A DNA stretch of 64,000 nucleotides from Rossellomorea aquimaris. GTDB lineage: Bacteria; Bacillota; Bacilli; Bacillales; Fictibacillaceae. The stretch is taken from positions 310,001 to 374,000 of the forward strand of contig JAIVLN010000002.1 of the NCBI GenBank assembly GCA_020524245.1, read 5' to 3'. Under the pieces are notes generated by a model that worked only from the letters and a program-made list of their open reading frames with translations, did no database searches and was not told where the DNA came from. A program made the translations under genes and the position numbers. Shown piece by piece: positions 1 to 9,084 of the stretch. The stretch's first letter is position 1, and every line of letters starts with the position of its first letter.

Positions 1-430
1 ATTTTCCAGATCAATGCAGGCTTTACGATGAGTTCACCAGGGAGCTTAGGCAGGATTAATTCTTCAGATGGATCGAGTACGATTTGCTTTGTTTCCGTAT
101 GCTCAAGGACTAGTCCACTGGCGGCGCTTAAGAGACGGTACTCTTTCCTCTCCTTTTTCTCTTTATCGAATAGGTAAACATTCTGGTCTATGTATTTCTC
201 TAACAATTTCGACTTGCTGACAAGATCGTAAAACGATGTTCAATTCGAGTATGATTAATCCTTCAACTAAAATGGAGTCTGTTTCAATGAGTTGTGATAC
301 ATCCATGACTGAAATTCTGTTTCGTCACCTTTCAGATCAACATTCCGCTTTTCTTTTACAACTCCAAAACAGTTATTGTAAATATCAATGCGAGTTCTTC
401 AGCATCCCTACTGTATGAAATATAGGTCAT
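1..430 (-). pseudogene. DUF4139-type protein, N-terminal part, frameshifted; runs off the left edge
   Basis: Reading leftward from an ATG at 430, a coherent protein can be followed only by changing frame about three times. The segments in order are MTYISYSRDAEELAL, then IYNNCFGVVKEKRNVDLKG, then DVSQLIETDSILVEGL, then DLVSKSKLLEKYIDQNVYLF followed by LLSAASGLVLE and LPGELIVKPALIW. Together they resemble the N-terminal domain of DUF4139 (MuiA-like) proteins as I remember that family, in the right order and spacing. Each frame change needs only about one inserted or deleted base, near positions 380, 310 and 245. The last segment stays open to base 1, so the rest lies outside the window. Several independent single-base lesions suggest a decaying gene rather than programmed frameshifting. 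The family call is from memory of the sequence pattern. Confidence 0.6.
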
Positions 431-456
431 TACAATCCTCTTCTTTTTTCCAATCA

Positions 457-1329
457 TTAAAGTGTTTGATACCTCGCTGGCCCTTTAAACACTTCTCTAA
501 TATGCCAATGCAAATACGTATCTTTTGGTTGGTACAGTGGATTGATTGGTTCACGTATTGGTTTTCCATGGTATCTCATTAGCCATTCATCTAATCCATG
601 TGTACCATGTGCAGCTTCAGCAACATTTAATTCTCTTTCATTAGTAAGAGTAAATACTCCTCGATCGAATAACTTATGATGCAATGAGCATAATGCTATC
701 CCGTTTTCTTCAATGTCTGGTCCACCCAATTGAAACCACTTAATATGCGCAGCTTCTATAGCAACCAGGTTGTTGCCTAATCTGACATTAAATCCACACA
801 CAGCACAACTATACTCGTAAGCTCTTAATATCTTTTCTCTGAACAATGGATCTCTCGTATTACTTTTCTTTACTCCTATTTCTAATCCAACAGCCATGAG
901 AATATCTTCATGAATACTTTGCGGAAAATGTTCATAAAGGATTAGGTCTGCTAATTCTTCTATAAGATGGGGATTTCTATTCAACAATTTACATACTTCA
1001 TCACTAAACCCACCAACGACGTCGTGCTTGATAAGGTAGTTATTTTTAAGATTTTCTCTTTCAACATGTTTATTTAATGCCCATATTTCATCGTTGGTTA
1101 ATCTTACAAAAGGTTGCTCTGGATGATAAGAGCGTCTTTGAGGACCGAACTCGATCAATAACTCTTTCAACTTATCCTTAACCTCTGAATATGGTAAATT
1201 ACGTGTTCTTTCTTTTTGATATCTGGCAAGAGCATATAGTAATAATAAAGGTTTATGAGGTGCTCTCTGATCACCCTTAGTCCATATACTCAAGTTTTCT
1301 ATTTTGTCTTTTAAAGTCTTTTCGTCCAT
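457..1329 (-). CDS. Phosphorothioated-DNA-binding HNH restriction endonuclease (SBD-HNH, type IV-like)
   Basis: A 290-residue protein. Residues 1-150 resemble the sulfur-binding domain (SBD) of ScoMcrA-type enzymes: an N-terminal KGDQRAPHKPLLLLYAL segment followed by RRSYHPEQPFVRL. The C-terminal half has an HNH nuclease core: CAVCG, then AAHIKWFQLGG, then NGIALCSLHHKLFDRGVF, giving zinc cysteines, the catalytic AHI histidine and the N..H residues. Known members bind phosphorothioate-modified DNA (made by dnd systems) and cleave nearby, so they act as modification-dependent restriction enzymes. No dnd genes are visible here, as expected for an enzyme that excludes foreign modified DNA. The start ATG follows a GGTGAAA site. 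It sits in an AT-rich patch beside another nuclease operon. The generic HNH call is very safe; phosphorothioate specificity is inferred from the N-terminal domain. Confidence 0.8.
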   Translation of the reverse strand: MDEKTLKDKIENLSIWTKGDQRAPHKPLLLLYALARYQKERTRNLPYSEVKDKLKELLIEFGPQRRSYHPEQPFVRLTNDEIWALNKHVERENLKNNYLIKHDVVGGFSDEVCKLLNRNPHLIEELADLILYEHFPQSIHEDILMAVGLEIGVKKSNTRDPLFREKILRAYEYSCAVCGFNVRLGNNLVAIEAAHIKWFQLGGPDIEENGIALCSLHHKLFDRGVFTLTNERELNVAEAAHGTHGLDEWLMRYHGKPIREPINPLYQPKDTYLHWHIREVFKGPARYQTL

Positions 1330-1384
1330 TTAAATTTCACCAACTTTAAATGTAATCACTTTAATAATAGCAGAAAATGGTATA

Positions 1385-1418
1385 TAGAAAAGAGCTGCCC
1401 AGTAATATAGGACAACTC
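1385..1418 (-). terminator. Rho-independent terminator of the 64-residue ORF
   Basis: On the minus strand GAGTTGTCC pairs with GGGCAGCTC (two G-U pairs) around a 9-nt loop, followed by TTTTCT. It lies just past the stop codon of the gene ending at 1434. Confidence 0.6.
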
Positions 1419-1433
1419 CTTTAAAACCACATG

Positions 1434-1628
1434 TTAGTCGATTTTTCCGGCTTTACGCAGATGTTCCTCCAAAATGCCATACAAACTTGGGTTACCTCGT
1501 TTGGATTCAGGTTTGTTATTCACCGAGGTTAACTTACCACCTAGGTTCATACGGATATCTCCATTTTCTTCGTGATACCAAACGTTTAACGGAACTGAAA
1601 TGGTCTTTTTATCTGATTCTGTTTTCAA
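1434..1628 (-). CDS. Small hypothetical protein
   Basis: I choose the TTG at 1628 because a strong AGGAGGGG site lies 7 nt upstream of it; the ATG at 1646 would place that site inside the coding region. The product is 64 residues, polar and basic, beginning MKTESDKKTISVPLNVWYHE and ending YGILEEHLRKAGKID. It has no membrane segment or signal peptide, and I do not recognise a family. It lies between the HNH restriction enzyme and the two-gene nuclease operon, all on the minus strand, and has its own terminator. A function in defence is possible from position only. Confidence 0.55.
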   Translation of the reverse strand: MKTESDKKTISVPLNVWYHEENGDIRMNLGGKLTSVNNKPESKRGNPSLYGILEEHLRKAGKID

Positions 1629-1673
1629 AAGAATTCCCCTCCTCATGTAATACTTCTATTCTAGCAAATAATC

Positions 1674-2258
1674 CTATAATTCTTTTAAAACCTTGAAAAT
1701 GTCTATTCGGATCTTTTCCTTTGAATCAATCTGTGTCAAATTGATTTTTTTATACCTGACACTCTGAAGATTCCAGTAGTTCTCACGTATTTTGTTATCA
1801 TTTGGTGTACTGATTAATAAATCTTCATGTTCTACTATTGTAAATAATTCGTGGTTATGAATAGGTTTATAATAGCCCCAATGTGATGAAACAGCTGGTG
1901 CCTTATCCCATAAATAGCTTGAGAAATCATAAGTGTACTTTGAAAGTATTACAACTGGCAGTTTCTTTTCAAAGTTAACTTCAATTCCAAATATCGGTCC
2001 ATTCTTGAATACCTCACTATCCTTTAAGTTAGGAGTATCTTTCAACTGATACAATTTAATAAAGCTACGGGTAAACCATCCTGAAGGGTGGGCATCCGAT
2101 TTCCAACGTAAATATTTTGGTGTTAGTGACTCAAATCCTTCTTCGTTTCCTACGATATCCATTTCACTCAGCATCTTTGACAAGTTTTCATAGGTTTCCA
2201 ATACAACATCAAAAGCATTGGAAATGTTCACCCCAACATCATCCGTTTTTATAATCAT
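1674..2258 (-). CDS. Hypothetical protein, second gene of nuclease operon
   Basis: A 194-residue soluble protein that I do not recognise. It is rich in aromatic residues (KYLRWKSDAHPSGWFTRSF, YDFSSYLWDKAPAVSSHWGYY) and contains a GIEVNF strand, but I see no nuclease or NTPase signature. Its start overlaps the 3' end of the upstream PD-(D/E)XK-like gene by 20 bp, so the two are almost certainly co-transcribed and translationally coupled. The RBS is GGGGTATCTT before ATG. Such tight coupling suggests a partner or accessory subunit of the nuclease. Low GC and the position beside a type IV-like restriction enzyme are compatible with a small defence module. Confidence 0.6.
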   Translation of the reverse strand: MIIKTDDVGVNISNAFDVVLETYENLSKMLSEMDIVGNEEGFESLTPKYLRWKSDAHPSGWFTRSFIKLYQLKDTPNLKDSEVFKNGPIFGIEVNFEKKLPVVILSKYTYDFSSYLWDKAPAVSSHWGYYKPIHNHELFTIVEHEDLLISTPNDNKIRENYWNLQSVRYKKINLTQIDSKEKIRIDIFKVLKEL

Positions 2259-3018
2259 AAGATACCCCTTTCGTAATTACTCTTTTATTTTGCCAGGAAA
2301 ACGTTGACTCCTCATTATATCTGTAAATCTCTTCAGCTTTGACTTTTTGAATTTGGCTACCATTAAAGCCATTAAACATTTCGAATCCTTTTTTAGCTAA
2401 TAGCATTATTATGTCTTCATATATTAGATTTGCTACTTGTGATTGAGCCTTTTCAGTCATTTCTTGTAATTTAATAAAGATGTCCTGCCAACTTAAAAGT
2501 GCTAATGGAATGTTCTTATGTATTAGATTTCTTTTTTGTATATTTTCCAGGACAGCCAATCCCATATCAGCTGGCGCTAGAAAAATCAGCATTTTCTCTT
2601 TTGTAGTATTACTCTCATCTAAAAACCTTGAATATCTAGCTAGTTGATGGTTGCTTTGTATAATTTCTTTCGCTGTAGAGTTATCTACTTCATCATCTGA
2701 AGATATACCTGATAGATATTTCACTTCAATTCCAATTAATAGGTTCTCTGTTTCAATCACCAGATCTATTTCTCCATGTGCGGAATTTTCCCAAAATCTG
2801 ATGACATAATCGTATTCCTTTGTAATATGTAGTAACGTATTGAATGAATCATTCGTTGTATTGATTTTTATTTTTGATTGACAAAGTATTGGGGCTATTC
2901 CTTCTTCAAATGGGAGATAACGAAGGGTACCAAAAACATTCCCAGTTAATTGATCCTCAAGTCGATCCGATAAATTAGTGCCACTTGAAGAGATTTTGTG
3001 ATGAATTTCAGCAATCAT
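2239..3018 (-). CDS. PD-(D/E)XK-like nuclease, first gene of operon
   Basis: A 259-residue protein. The core around residues 80-105 reads GEIDLVIETENLLIGIEVKY, the ID-x(n)-EVK arrangement of PD-(D/E)XK nucleases: an acidic residue, a hydrophobic strand, then E-x-K. It is preceded by an N-terminal segment RLEDQLTGNVFGTLRYLPFE and followed by a helical region with a SNHQLARYSRFL stretch. No transmembrane segment is present. A strong GGAGGTGACTAT site precedes the ATG. The downstream gene overlaps by 20 bp. Families with this architecture are often in restriction or other defence loci, but I cannot place it in a named system. The nuclease-fold call rests on the motif alone; activity and target are unknown. 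Confidence 0.6.
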   Translation of the reverse strand: MIAEIHHKISSSGTNLSDRLEDQLTGNVFGTLRYLPFEEGIAPILCQSKIKINTTNDSFNTLLHITKEYDYVIRFWENSAHGEIDLVIETENLLIGIEVKYLSGISSDDEVDNSTAKEIIQSNHQLARYSRFLDESNTTKEKMLIFLAPADMGLAVLENIQKRNLIHKNIPLALLSWQDIFIKLQEMTEKAQSQVANLIYEDIIMLLAKKGFEMFNGFNGSQIQKVKAEEIYRYNEESTFSWQNKRVITKGVSYDYKNG

Positions 3019-3137
3019 ATAGTCACCTCCATATAGGTACTTTAATTACTTTCTACGCAAAGGAATATTTTCCCTTTATATGATGGTAAGTAGCAACAAA
3101 AATTCTTCAGTATCTATATACTGCTGTAATCATAAAG

Positions 3138-3168
3138 AAACCAGGGCTCTCGATAGAGACCCTGGTTT
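3138..3168 (-). terminator. Rho-independent terminator after the MBL hydrolase
   Basis: AAACCAGGG and CCCTGGTTT form a stem with an inner CTCT/AGAG extension; on the minus strand it is followed by TTTCTTTA. It lies 9 nt past the stop of the gene ending at 3177. Confidence 0.7.
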
Positions 3169-3176
3169 AATATAAT

Positions 3177-3881
3177 TTATCCTTTGAAGACATTCTCTTC
3201 CTTGATCGAATAGGTTTTTGATGTGTTTTCGATGTATTGATTGAGGTGGTCGGCAGGATTTAGGACCGCTTTACCATGACAGACTTCGAGGCGTTTCGGT
3301 TTCAGGTCCCCGACAATCCGGCTACTTCGGACCGATTCCTCCATATCATACGTGAACATCGGCATCGGTCGGTAGAGCTTGCCGTTTTTCGAAGTGAACA
3401 GGTCACCAGCGAGCAAGACGCCATCTTCGGGGTGAAAGTAGACGACATGGCCTGGCGCGTGCCCCGGTGTCCAATACGGTTCCAGGCTGCCAATCTTGTT
3501 GAGCTTTCCTGTTTCGTCTTCCATTAATGGTTGCGCGAGATTTTCAGTAACATTTGCGGACGGTTTCTTCCGACCCGGATACGCCTTTTTTCCTTCCATA
3601 TACGGAATTTCCGTTTTATGCACATACACCGGGACGTCTGATTTCTGTAAAATTGCCTTCAATGCTCCGACATGATCGGGGTGTCCGTGCGTCAGGACGA
3701 TTCGTTTTAAAGGTCCAGCACCCATTCCGTAGATGAACTTCAGAATTCCCTTCCCCATCATCCCGATTCCGGCATCGACAAGTGTCACCCCGTCTTCTTC
3801 TTTTACAACCCATACGTGGATCGGTACAACCATCCACGTCTTCAAGCTCCAAATGTGCTCTGATATTTGTTTGATTTCCAT
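3177..3881 (-). CDS. MBL-fold metallo-hydrolase
   Basis: A 234-residue metallo-beta-lactamase-fold hydrolase. The metal-binding motif THGHPDHVGAL is near residue 80, the next ligand His is in TPGHAPGH, the bridging Asp in LLAGDLF, and the last His in EVCHGKAV near the C-terminus, so the active site looks complete. There is no signal peptide, so it should be cytoplasmic. The family hydrolyses thioesters, lactones or phosphodiesters; the substrate cannot be read from the sequence. It is a single-gene unit with its own terminator, separated from the nuclease operon by about 160 bp. Confidence 0.85.
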   Translation of the reverse strand: MEIKQISEHIWSLKTWMVVPIHVWVVKEEDGVTLVDAGIGMMGKGILKFIYGMGAGPLKRIVLTHGHPDHVGALKAILQKSDVPVYVHKTEIPYMEGKKAYPGRKKPSANVTENLAQPLMEDETGKLNKIGSLEPYWTPGHAPGHVVYFHPEDGVLLAGDLFTSKNGKLYRPMPMFTYDMEESVRSSRIVGDLKPKRLEVCHGKAVLNPADHLNQYIENTSKTYSIKEENVFKG

Positions 3882-4053
3882 TCCGCCAGCCCCTTACCTT
3901 TCTCAAATAAAAGGTCGTGCCTTGATGTCCGTCTCATGTTTGATTGAACCTTTTTACTTTATGTAACCGCGATTCCGATCTCAGGTCAAGAAATATTTTA
4001 CATTTAACGAAAAGTCCCTTTGACTTCTCCTTCATAATGATTTACATTAGATG

Positions 4054-4098
4054 ATGTACGAACAATTATTATGATTAATAATATAAATATTCGTGTTT
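4054..4098 (+). promoter_or_regulatory. Possible PurR operator (PurBox pair) upstream of guaC
   Basis: An ATGTACGAACAAT element at 4054-4066 and an inverted AATATTCGTGTTT at 4086-4098 resemble the two CGAA-centred PurBoxes of Bacillus PurR targets; guaC belongs to that regulon in B. subtilis. The separation is 19 nt against the usual 16-17, and the second box is weak, so this is tentative. Confidence 0.3.
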
Positions 4099-4112
4099 AG
4101 GGGTGTTTCATC

Positions 4113-5096
4113 TTGGATAATGTATTTGATTATGAAGATATTCAGTTAATTCCCGCAAAATGTGTGGTTAATAGCCGTTCAGAATGTGATACAACCGTTA
4201 AATTAGGAGAGCATACGTTCAAGCTTCCTGTCGTTCCAGCGAACATGCAAACAATCATCGACGAAAAAATCGCTGTTTATCTCGCAGAAAATCACTACTT
4301 CTATATCATGCACCGCTTCCAGCCTGAAAAGCGTGTGGATTTTATCAAAAATATGAAAGAACGCGACTTAATCTCCTCTATCAGTGTTGGAGTAAAAGAA
4401 GAAGAGTATGGTTTCATCCGTCAATTAGCAGAGCAGCAGTTAGTGCCCGAATACATCACGATTGATATCGCCCATGGTCATTCCGTTGCCGTGATCGAGA
4501 TGATTCAACATATCAAATATCACTTGCCTGGAACCTTTGTGATTGCCGGAAACGTCGGTACACCTGAAGCGGTAAGAGAATTGGAGAATGCCGGTGCAGA
4601 TGCGACCAAGGTCGGTATTGGCCCTGGGAAGGTTTGTATCACCAAAATCAAAACCGGTTTTGGTACAGGTGGTTGGCAATTGGCAGCTCTTCGCTGGTGT
4701 GCGAAAGCGGCAAGCAAGCCGATCATCGCAGACGGCGGAATCCGTACGCATGGTGATGTCGCAAAATCGATCCGTTTCGGTGCTTCGATGGTGATGATCG
4801 GGTCGTTGTTCGCGGGTCATGAAGAATCGCCTGGTGAAACGATGACGATAGATGGAAAGCTGGTGAAAGAATATTTCGGTTCCGCTTCCGAATTCCAAAA
4901 AGGCGAGAAGAAAAATGTTGAAGGTAAGAAAATGTTTGTCGAGCATAAAGGTTCCCTTCAGGATACGTTGACCGAGATGGAGCAAGATCTTCAATCCGCC
5001 ATTTCTTATGCGGGCGGAACGAATCTTGACGCAATCCGTCACGTCGATTATGTGATCGTGAAGAACTCCATTTTTAACGGAGATAAAGTTTACTAA
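4113..5096 (+). CDS. guaC: GMP reductase
   Basis: A 327-residue TIM-barrel enzyme that reductively deaminates GMP to IMP with NADPH in purine interconversion. It starts with the typical [13 protein letters not shown] segment. The catalytic-loop cysteine is in [17 protein letters not shown] and the flap/phosphate-binding segment is [20 protein letters not shown]. It lacks the CBS domains of IMP dehydrogenase and matches the short guaC2-type GMP reductases of Firmicutes. The start is TTG at 4113, about 10 nt after TAGGGGTG; no better ATG gives the conserved N-terminus. It is monocistronic, with a terminator 14 nt after the stop. Confidence 0.93.
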   Translation: MDNVFDYEDIQLIPAKCVVNSRSECDTTVKLGEHTFKLPVVPANMQTIIDEKIAVYLAENHYFYIMHRFQPEKRVDFIKNMKERDLISSISVGVKEEEYGFIRQLAEQQLVPEYITIDIAHGHSVAVIEMIQHIKYHLPGTFVIAGNVGTPEAVRELENAGADATKVGIGPGKVCITKIKTGFGTGGWQLAALRWCAKAASKPIIADGGIRTHGDVAKSIRFGASMVMIGSLFAGHEESPGETMTIDGKLVKEYFGSASEFQKGEKKNVEGKKMFVEHKGSLQDTLTEMEQDLQSAISYAGGTNLDAIRHVDYVIVKNSIFNGDKVY

Positions 5097-5110
5097 AATA
5101 GAACGTTTTG

Positions 5111-5142
5111 ATGAGCAGGTCTTTGTGACTTGCTCATTTTTT
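5111..5142 (+). terminator. Rho-independent terminator of guaC
   Basis: ATGAGCAGGTC pairs with GACTTGCTCAT (one G-U) around TTTGT, followed by a run of T. Confidence 0.8.
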
Positions 5143-5210
5143 GTGCGAATAGTTCCCCGTATTCTTAACAAACTAAAACAGCTAAGACTTACATAAACAA
5201 GGAGACGGTT

Positions 5211-6464
5211 ATGTACAAATTGTTCACGCACAATGATTTGGATGGTGTTGGATGTGGAATCGTCGCAAAGATTGCGTTCGGTGACCAGGTGGATGTCCGC
5301 TACAATTCGGTGATGGGGCTCGATCACCAGGTGGATCGGTTTCTGGACTATTTGAATGAGAAAAAAGACAAAGATTGGACTGTGTTGATTACCGATCTTT
5401 CGGTCAATGAAAAGAATGAAGAAACTTTGGATGAATGGTTTCATGATGGCGGGAAGGTGCAATTGATCGACCATCATAAGACGGCTCTCCATTTCAATGA
5501 CTATGATTGGGGTTATGTGAAAGTCGAGTATGACGACGGTCGCCTAGCGTGTGCGACCTCCCTTTTATATGGGTACCTCGTTCATAAGGGACATCTGGAG
5601 CCTTCCGCTGCGCTGGAGGAATTCGTCGAGCTCGTCCGTCAATACGATACGTGGGAATGGGACGCGAATGACAACATCAAGGCGAAGTAGCTGAATGACC
5701 TCTTTTTCATGGTGTCGATCGATGAGTTCGTTGAAAAGATGGTCCCGAGGCTGCAAGAGCAGGCGCACTTCGAATATGATGAGTTCGAACGGAAGCTTCT
5801 TGATATGGAGGAGGATAAGATCGAGCGTTACATCCGCCGGAAAAAACGGGAGCTCGTCCAGACGTTCGTCGGAGATCATTGCACGGGCATCGTCCATGCA
5901 GAATCGTATTTCTCTGAACTCGGGAACGAATTAGGGTTGGAAAATCCTCACCTTGATTACATTACGATCCTCAATATGGGCGGGAAAAAGATCAGCTTCC
6001 GGACGATCCATGATCATGTCGATGTGTCAGAAGTGGCCGGTCAGTTCGGTGGCGGCGGGCATGCAAAAGCATCCGGATGCTCGATGGATGAAGAGTCCTA
6101 TCAACTTTATACTCGGGCTGCCTTCTTGATTGAGCCGATGAGACCGGATGCGTTCCGTAACCGATACAACCTGAAGGAGACGGCGGAAGGAAGCCTGTTC
6201 GAGAACCGGAACGAAGATCGATTCTTCATTTATGCTGATCATTCGAGTGTTTGGCTAGTCGAAATGAATGGCGAGCAGTTGCCAGGAAGTTTCCCGAGTT
6301 TTCATGAAGCCGAGCGTTTTGTGAAACGAAACCATTCTGCGTGGCTCGTACGGGATGAGCACTATGTGGCGTTTTTGCGGGATTTTATGAGGAATACAAA
6401 GTCCAATAAGAGAGCCTCTTTGTTTGAGGAAATCGTGGATGAAATAGAGGAAGGCGCTGAGTGA
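5211..6464 (+). pseudogene. nrnB: NrnB-like DHH-family phosphoesterase interrupted by an in-frame TAG
   Basis: Two open segments in the same frame (5211-5687 and 5691-6464) are separated only by a TAG at 5688-5690, in the context NIKAK-stop-LNDLFFM. Together they would give 417 codons. The first part has the DHH motifs NDLDGVGC, LITDLSV and LIDHHKT; the second has the DHHA1 signature GGGGHAKASGC near residue 285. The family degrades short oligoribonucleotides (nanoRNase). The second segment has no ribosome binding site of its own, and the first lacks the substrate-binding domain, so the gene is probably inactive unless the stop is suppressed or is a sequencing error. One base change, such as CAG or AAG to TAG, explains it. 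A terminator hairpin contains the final stop codon. Confidence 0.8.
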
Positions 6465-6479
6465 TTCAGCGCCTCTTTA
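6453..6479. terminator. Bidirectional terminator between the NrnB-like gene and the MFS gene
   Basis: GGCGCTGA and TCAGCGCC form a perfect 8-bp stem around GTGAT, followed by TCTTTAT. The stop codon of the plus-strand gene lies in the hairpin, and the minus-strand gene ends at its edge. Confidence 0.7.
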
Positions 6480-7649
6480 TTTGTTCAGTTCTTTTTTGTC
6501 CATCGTGAGGTATAGAAGGAAAATCGTACAGAAGATGGCGATGAAACCGAACCCTCCGAATAGATCGTATCGGGTTGAAAAGTAACCGAACCCTAAGCTT
6601 GTGAGGATCATGATGACATTCAAACCGAGCGATTGAAACGAATCAACGGTTGCACGCATTTTGGAATCGATCCGGTGATGCAAGTATCCGGTCGTGAGCG
6701 GTTCCGTTATGCCTGCAAACAAGCAGACGACCAGGATGGCGATCAATCCGATGCTTCCTTTTAACAGTGCGATGCAGGCGAAACCGATCGAAAACACGAT
6801 GGATACCGTGATGAGCAGACTTCGGTAGCTGAACGTACTTTTTAACAGATAAGCGAACAGCGTCCCCGGTATCCTCAAGAGAAAGGTTGCTGCTGAAAAG
6901 ATCCCGAAGAACACCATCGGAATCCCGATCCGGTCCAGATACAGCTGCCAAAACTCATCGATGAACGTAATCGCAGCTCCCGTTACCATCCCGACAAGGA
7001 CCACCTGGAAAATGGCGGGATTTCTCCGGAACACATTGAATGAGGTGCTGATGTATTCTCGGATATTCGTCGTTTCATCGGATTCATGCTGGTTCGGCGG
7101 TTCTACGAGCGTAAAAGAAAACAGCATGGCAATGGTCATTCCGCCAAAGGACAGCCAGTAGTTCAGCTCGAAGTCGAATCGGCTCGCGAGGAGACTCCCG
7201 CTTAATGCCGCGATGATTGTCGACGTGATATCGATTGCGTTGATCCGGCCGAGTTCTTTTTCAAAGTGTGGTTCTGCGCCACTCATTTTCAAGGAATCGT
7301 ACAGGAATGCATTCGCTGAACCGCTGTATGCAGTGGTGGCGATTCCGGCAAGGAAAACGACCACCGCAAAGTGCCAGAATTCCGTCGAGTAGATCAATAG
7401 GAAAAACTCGAGACTCCCGAGGAAGGCACAGACGACAATCATGTTCTTCCGTCCCCATTTATCAGCGAGGATTCCGGTCGGCACCTCGAGTAAAACGATC
7501 GTGGCCGCATAGATGATTTCCGCGTAAACGACCATCTGAATTGTCATGCCTCGCGCTTCCCAGAACAGCCGCTCAATCACGTAGGCTGGCATGAGACCAA
7601 AAAAGAAACTGATGATATAGAGTTTATGAATGTTTTTCGTGTAGTTCAT
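6477..7649 (-). CDS. MFS transporter
   Basis: A 390-residue membrane protein with about 12 predicted hydrophobic segments. The MFS signature LADKWGRKNMIVVCAFLG lies between segments 2 and 3. I choose ATG 7649 (MNYTKNIHKLYI) because GGAGAGGAG lies 7 nt before it; an in-frame ATG 18 nt upstream sits on that ribosome binding site. MFS proteins of this type are proton-driven exporters of small molecules. No adjacent regulator or enzyme suggests the substrate. It is convergent with the NrnB-like gene and divergent from the YcaQ-like gene. Confidence 0.85.
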   Translation of the reverse strand: MNYTKNIHKLYIISFFFGLMPAYVIERLFWEARGMTIQMVVYAEIIYAATIVLLEVPTGILADKWGRKNMIVVCAFLGSLEFFLLIYSTEFWHFAVVVFLAGIATTAYSGSANAFLYDSLKMSGAEPHFEKELGRINAIDITSTIIAALSGSLLASRFDFELNYWLSFGGMTIAMLFSFTLVEPPNQHESDETTNIREYISTSFNVFRRNPAIFQVVLVGMVTGAAITFIDEFWQLYLDRIGIPMVFFGIFSAATFLLRIPGTLFAYLLKSTFSYRSLLITVSIVFSIGFACIALLKGSIGLIAILVVCLFAGITEPLTTGYLHHRIDSKMRATVDSFQSLGLNVIMILTSLGFGYFSTRYDLFGGFGFIAIFCTIFLLYLTMDKKELNK

Positions 7650-7893
7650 TCGAGCGCTCCTCTCCATGATGATTGCTAGGATACAAAATCATCTGGAGGT
7701 GCTCGGGAACTACGGTAGCATATGGATTAACAAGGAGGTCGTGCGAATGTCATGAGAATCTCTCCTCTCTTCATTCTTCCTGTGTTTGATACTTTTATCA
7801 TAGGGTGAAGTGCTGTTTTGGTCAATCAGAATGTCCGTATTTAATGGTATGATGATGATAGGAAAAATATCGTTGTTTCAGGAGGTTGTTCCG

Positions 7894-9078
7894 ATGAAAG
7901 CATTCCCTGTTGACCGGATTTCACTCCGGAGATTTCTTCTACATAAGCAAAAACTGTTAGGTGGTCAAGACGAGAGTTCCGTGTTGGACATGGTGCGGGC
8001 GTTGGAGTGTGTCCAGCTCGATCCGGTGTCGGTCGTGGAGCGGAATCAACATCTCGTATTATACGCACGGATGCCTGGGTATGACCCGAAGCAGTTGGAT
8101 GCGCTTCTAACTGACGGAAAGGTGTTCGAGTATTTCGCGAATGCTGCCTGTGTCATTCCGGTTGAAGATTATCCGTTGTTTGAGCCGATACGAAGACGGA
8201 TTCAGGCGAATGTTCAACCGCAATTGGATGAACTGGGAACGGTCGTGAAGATGGTGCTCGACCGTTTGGAAAAGGAAGGTCCTCTCCCCTCGCGTGCGTT
8301 TGTGTCAGACAAACGGGTACATGGATATTGGGACAACCAAATGCCGAAGACGAAGGAAACGTCGCTTGCGTTGAATCTGTTGATGGATGCCGGGATCATC
8401 CGGGTCGTACACCGGGAACGGACGGAACGGTTCTTCGACCTGATGGAAAAAAGCATTCCGGCTGAGTATCTTGAGGCAGCGAAAGCAATTGACGAGACGC
8501 AAGCGCGTGAAGCGTTGATCGAGAAATATATGCGGGCTTACCGCGTATTCGATCCTGGAGACTCGCGTTTTGGGTGGCAAAAGATGACGGCAGCAGAACG
8601 GAGAGCCGCTGTGGAACGTCGTGTAGAGCGTGGGACCGTCATTCCGCTTGACGTCGAAGACGTGAAACGGACGTACTACATCCTCGCTGAAGATCTGGAC
8701 GAGCTTGAAACGTTCACCGAATCAACCGGGGATGAGCGGGCATCACTTGATGGCGCGATTACCTTCCTGCCTCCGCTCGATAATTTGTTATGGAGAAGGG
8801 AAAGGGTTTCGGATCTGTTCGGGTTCGATTACAAGTGGGAGATCTACACGCCGCGGGCGAAGCGGAAATTCGGTCCGTATGCGATGCCGATCTTGTACGG
8901 GGATCGGTTGATTGGTCGGATGGATCCGAGTGTCGATCGGAAGGCTGGAAAACTGCATGTTCGGTTGTTGCAGATCGAGCCTGGTGTGGAGGAGACGGAT
9001 GGGTTGAAGCGTCGTATCAATGAAGCGCTTGAGCGGTTTGCGCGTTTTAACGGGGCGAGTGAGATGATCGGGCATTAA
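7894..9078 (+). CDS. YcaQ-family DNA glycosylase (winged-helix HTH_42)
   Basis: A 394-residue protein of the YcaQ/AlkZ family: three tandem winged helices acting as a DNA glycosylase on bulky or crosslinked alkylated bases. The conserved QxD motif (ECVQLDPVSVVERNQHLVLYAR) is at residues 41-43, the proposed catalytic site in this family, and the EYFANAACVIP segment follows. The C-terminal region (FLPPLDNLLWRRERVSDLFGF) is also typical. ATG 7894 is chosen because CAGGAGG lies upstream at the right distance; the frame is open further 5' but without a site. The coding sequence is richer in G+C than its neighbours. Whether it repairs alkylated bases or crosslinks is not readable from sequence. Confidence 0.85.
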   Translation: MKAFPVDRISLRRFLLHKQKLLGGQDESSVLDMVRALECVQLDPVSVVERNQHLVLYARMPGYDPKQLDALLTDGKVFEYFANAACVIPVEDYPLFEPIRRRIQANVQPQLDELGTVVKMVLDRLEKEGPLPSRAFVSDKRVHGYWDNQMPKTKETSLALNLLMDAGIIRVVHRERTERFFDLMEKSIPAEYLEAAKAIDETQAREALIEKYMRAYRVFDPGDSRFGWQKMTAAERRAAVERRVERGTVIPLDVEDVKRTYYILAEDLDELETFTESTGDERASLDGAITFLPPLDNLLWRRERVSDLFGFDYKWEIYTPRAKRKFGPYAMPILYGDRLIGRMDPSVDRKAGKLHVRLLQIEPGVEETDGLKRRINEALERFARFNGASEMIGH

Positions 9079-9084
9079 GTAGAG

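Noticed and set aside
4440-5492. 350-codon open frame antisense to guaC
   Set aside because: It mirrors a certain gene on the other strand, has no family signature or ribosome site and is Arg/His-rich as expected for a shadow.
5688-5690. Pyrrolysine or programmed read-through at the TAG
   Set aside because: No supporting context or downstream element; the residue is not catalytic, unlike the TGA of the peroxiredoxin.
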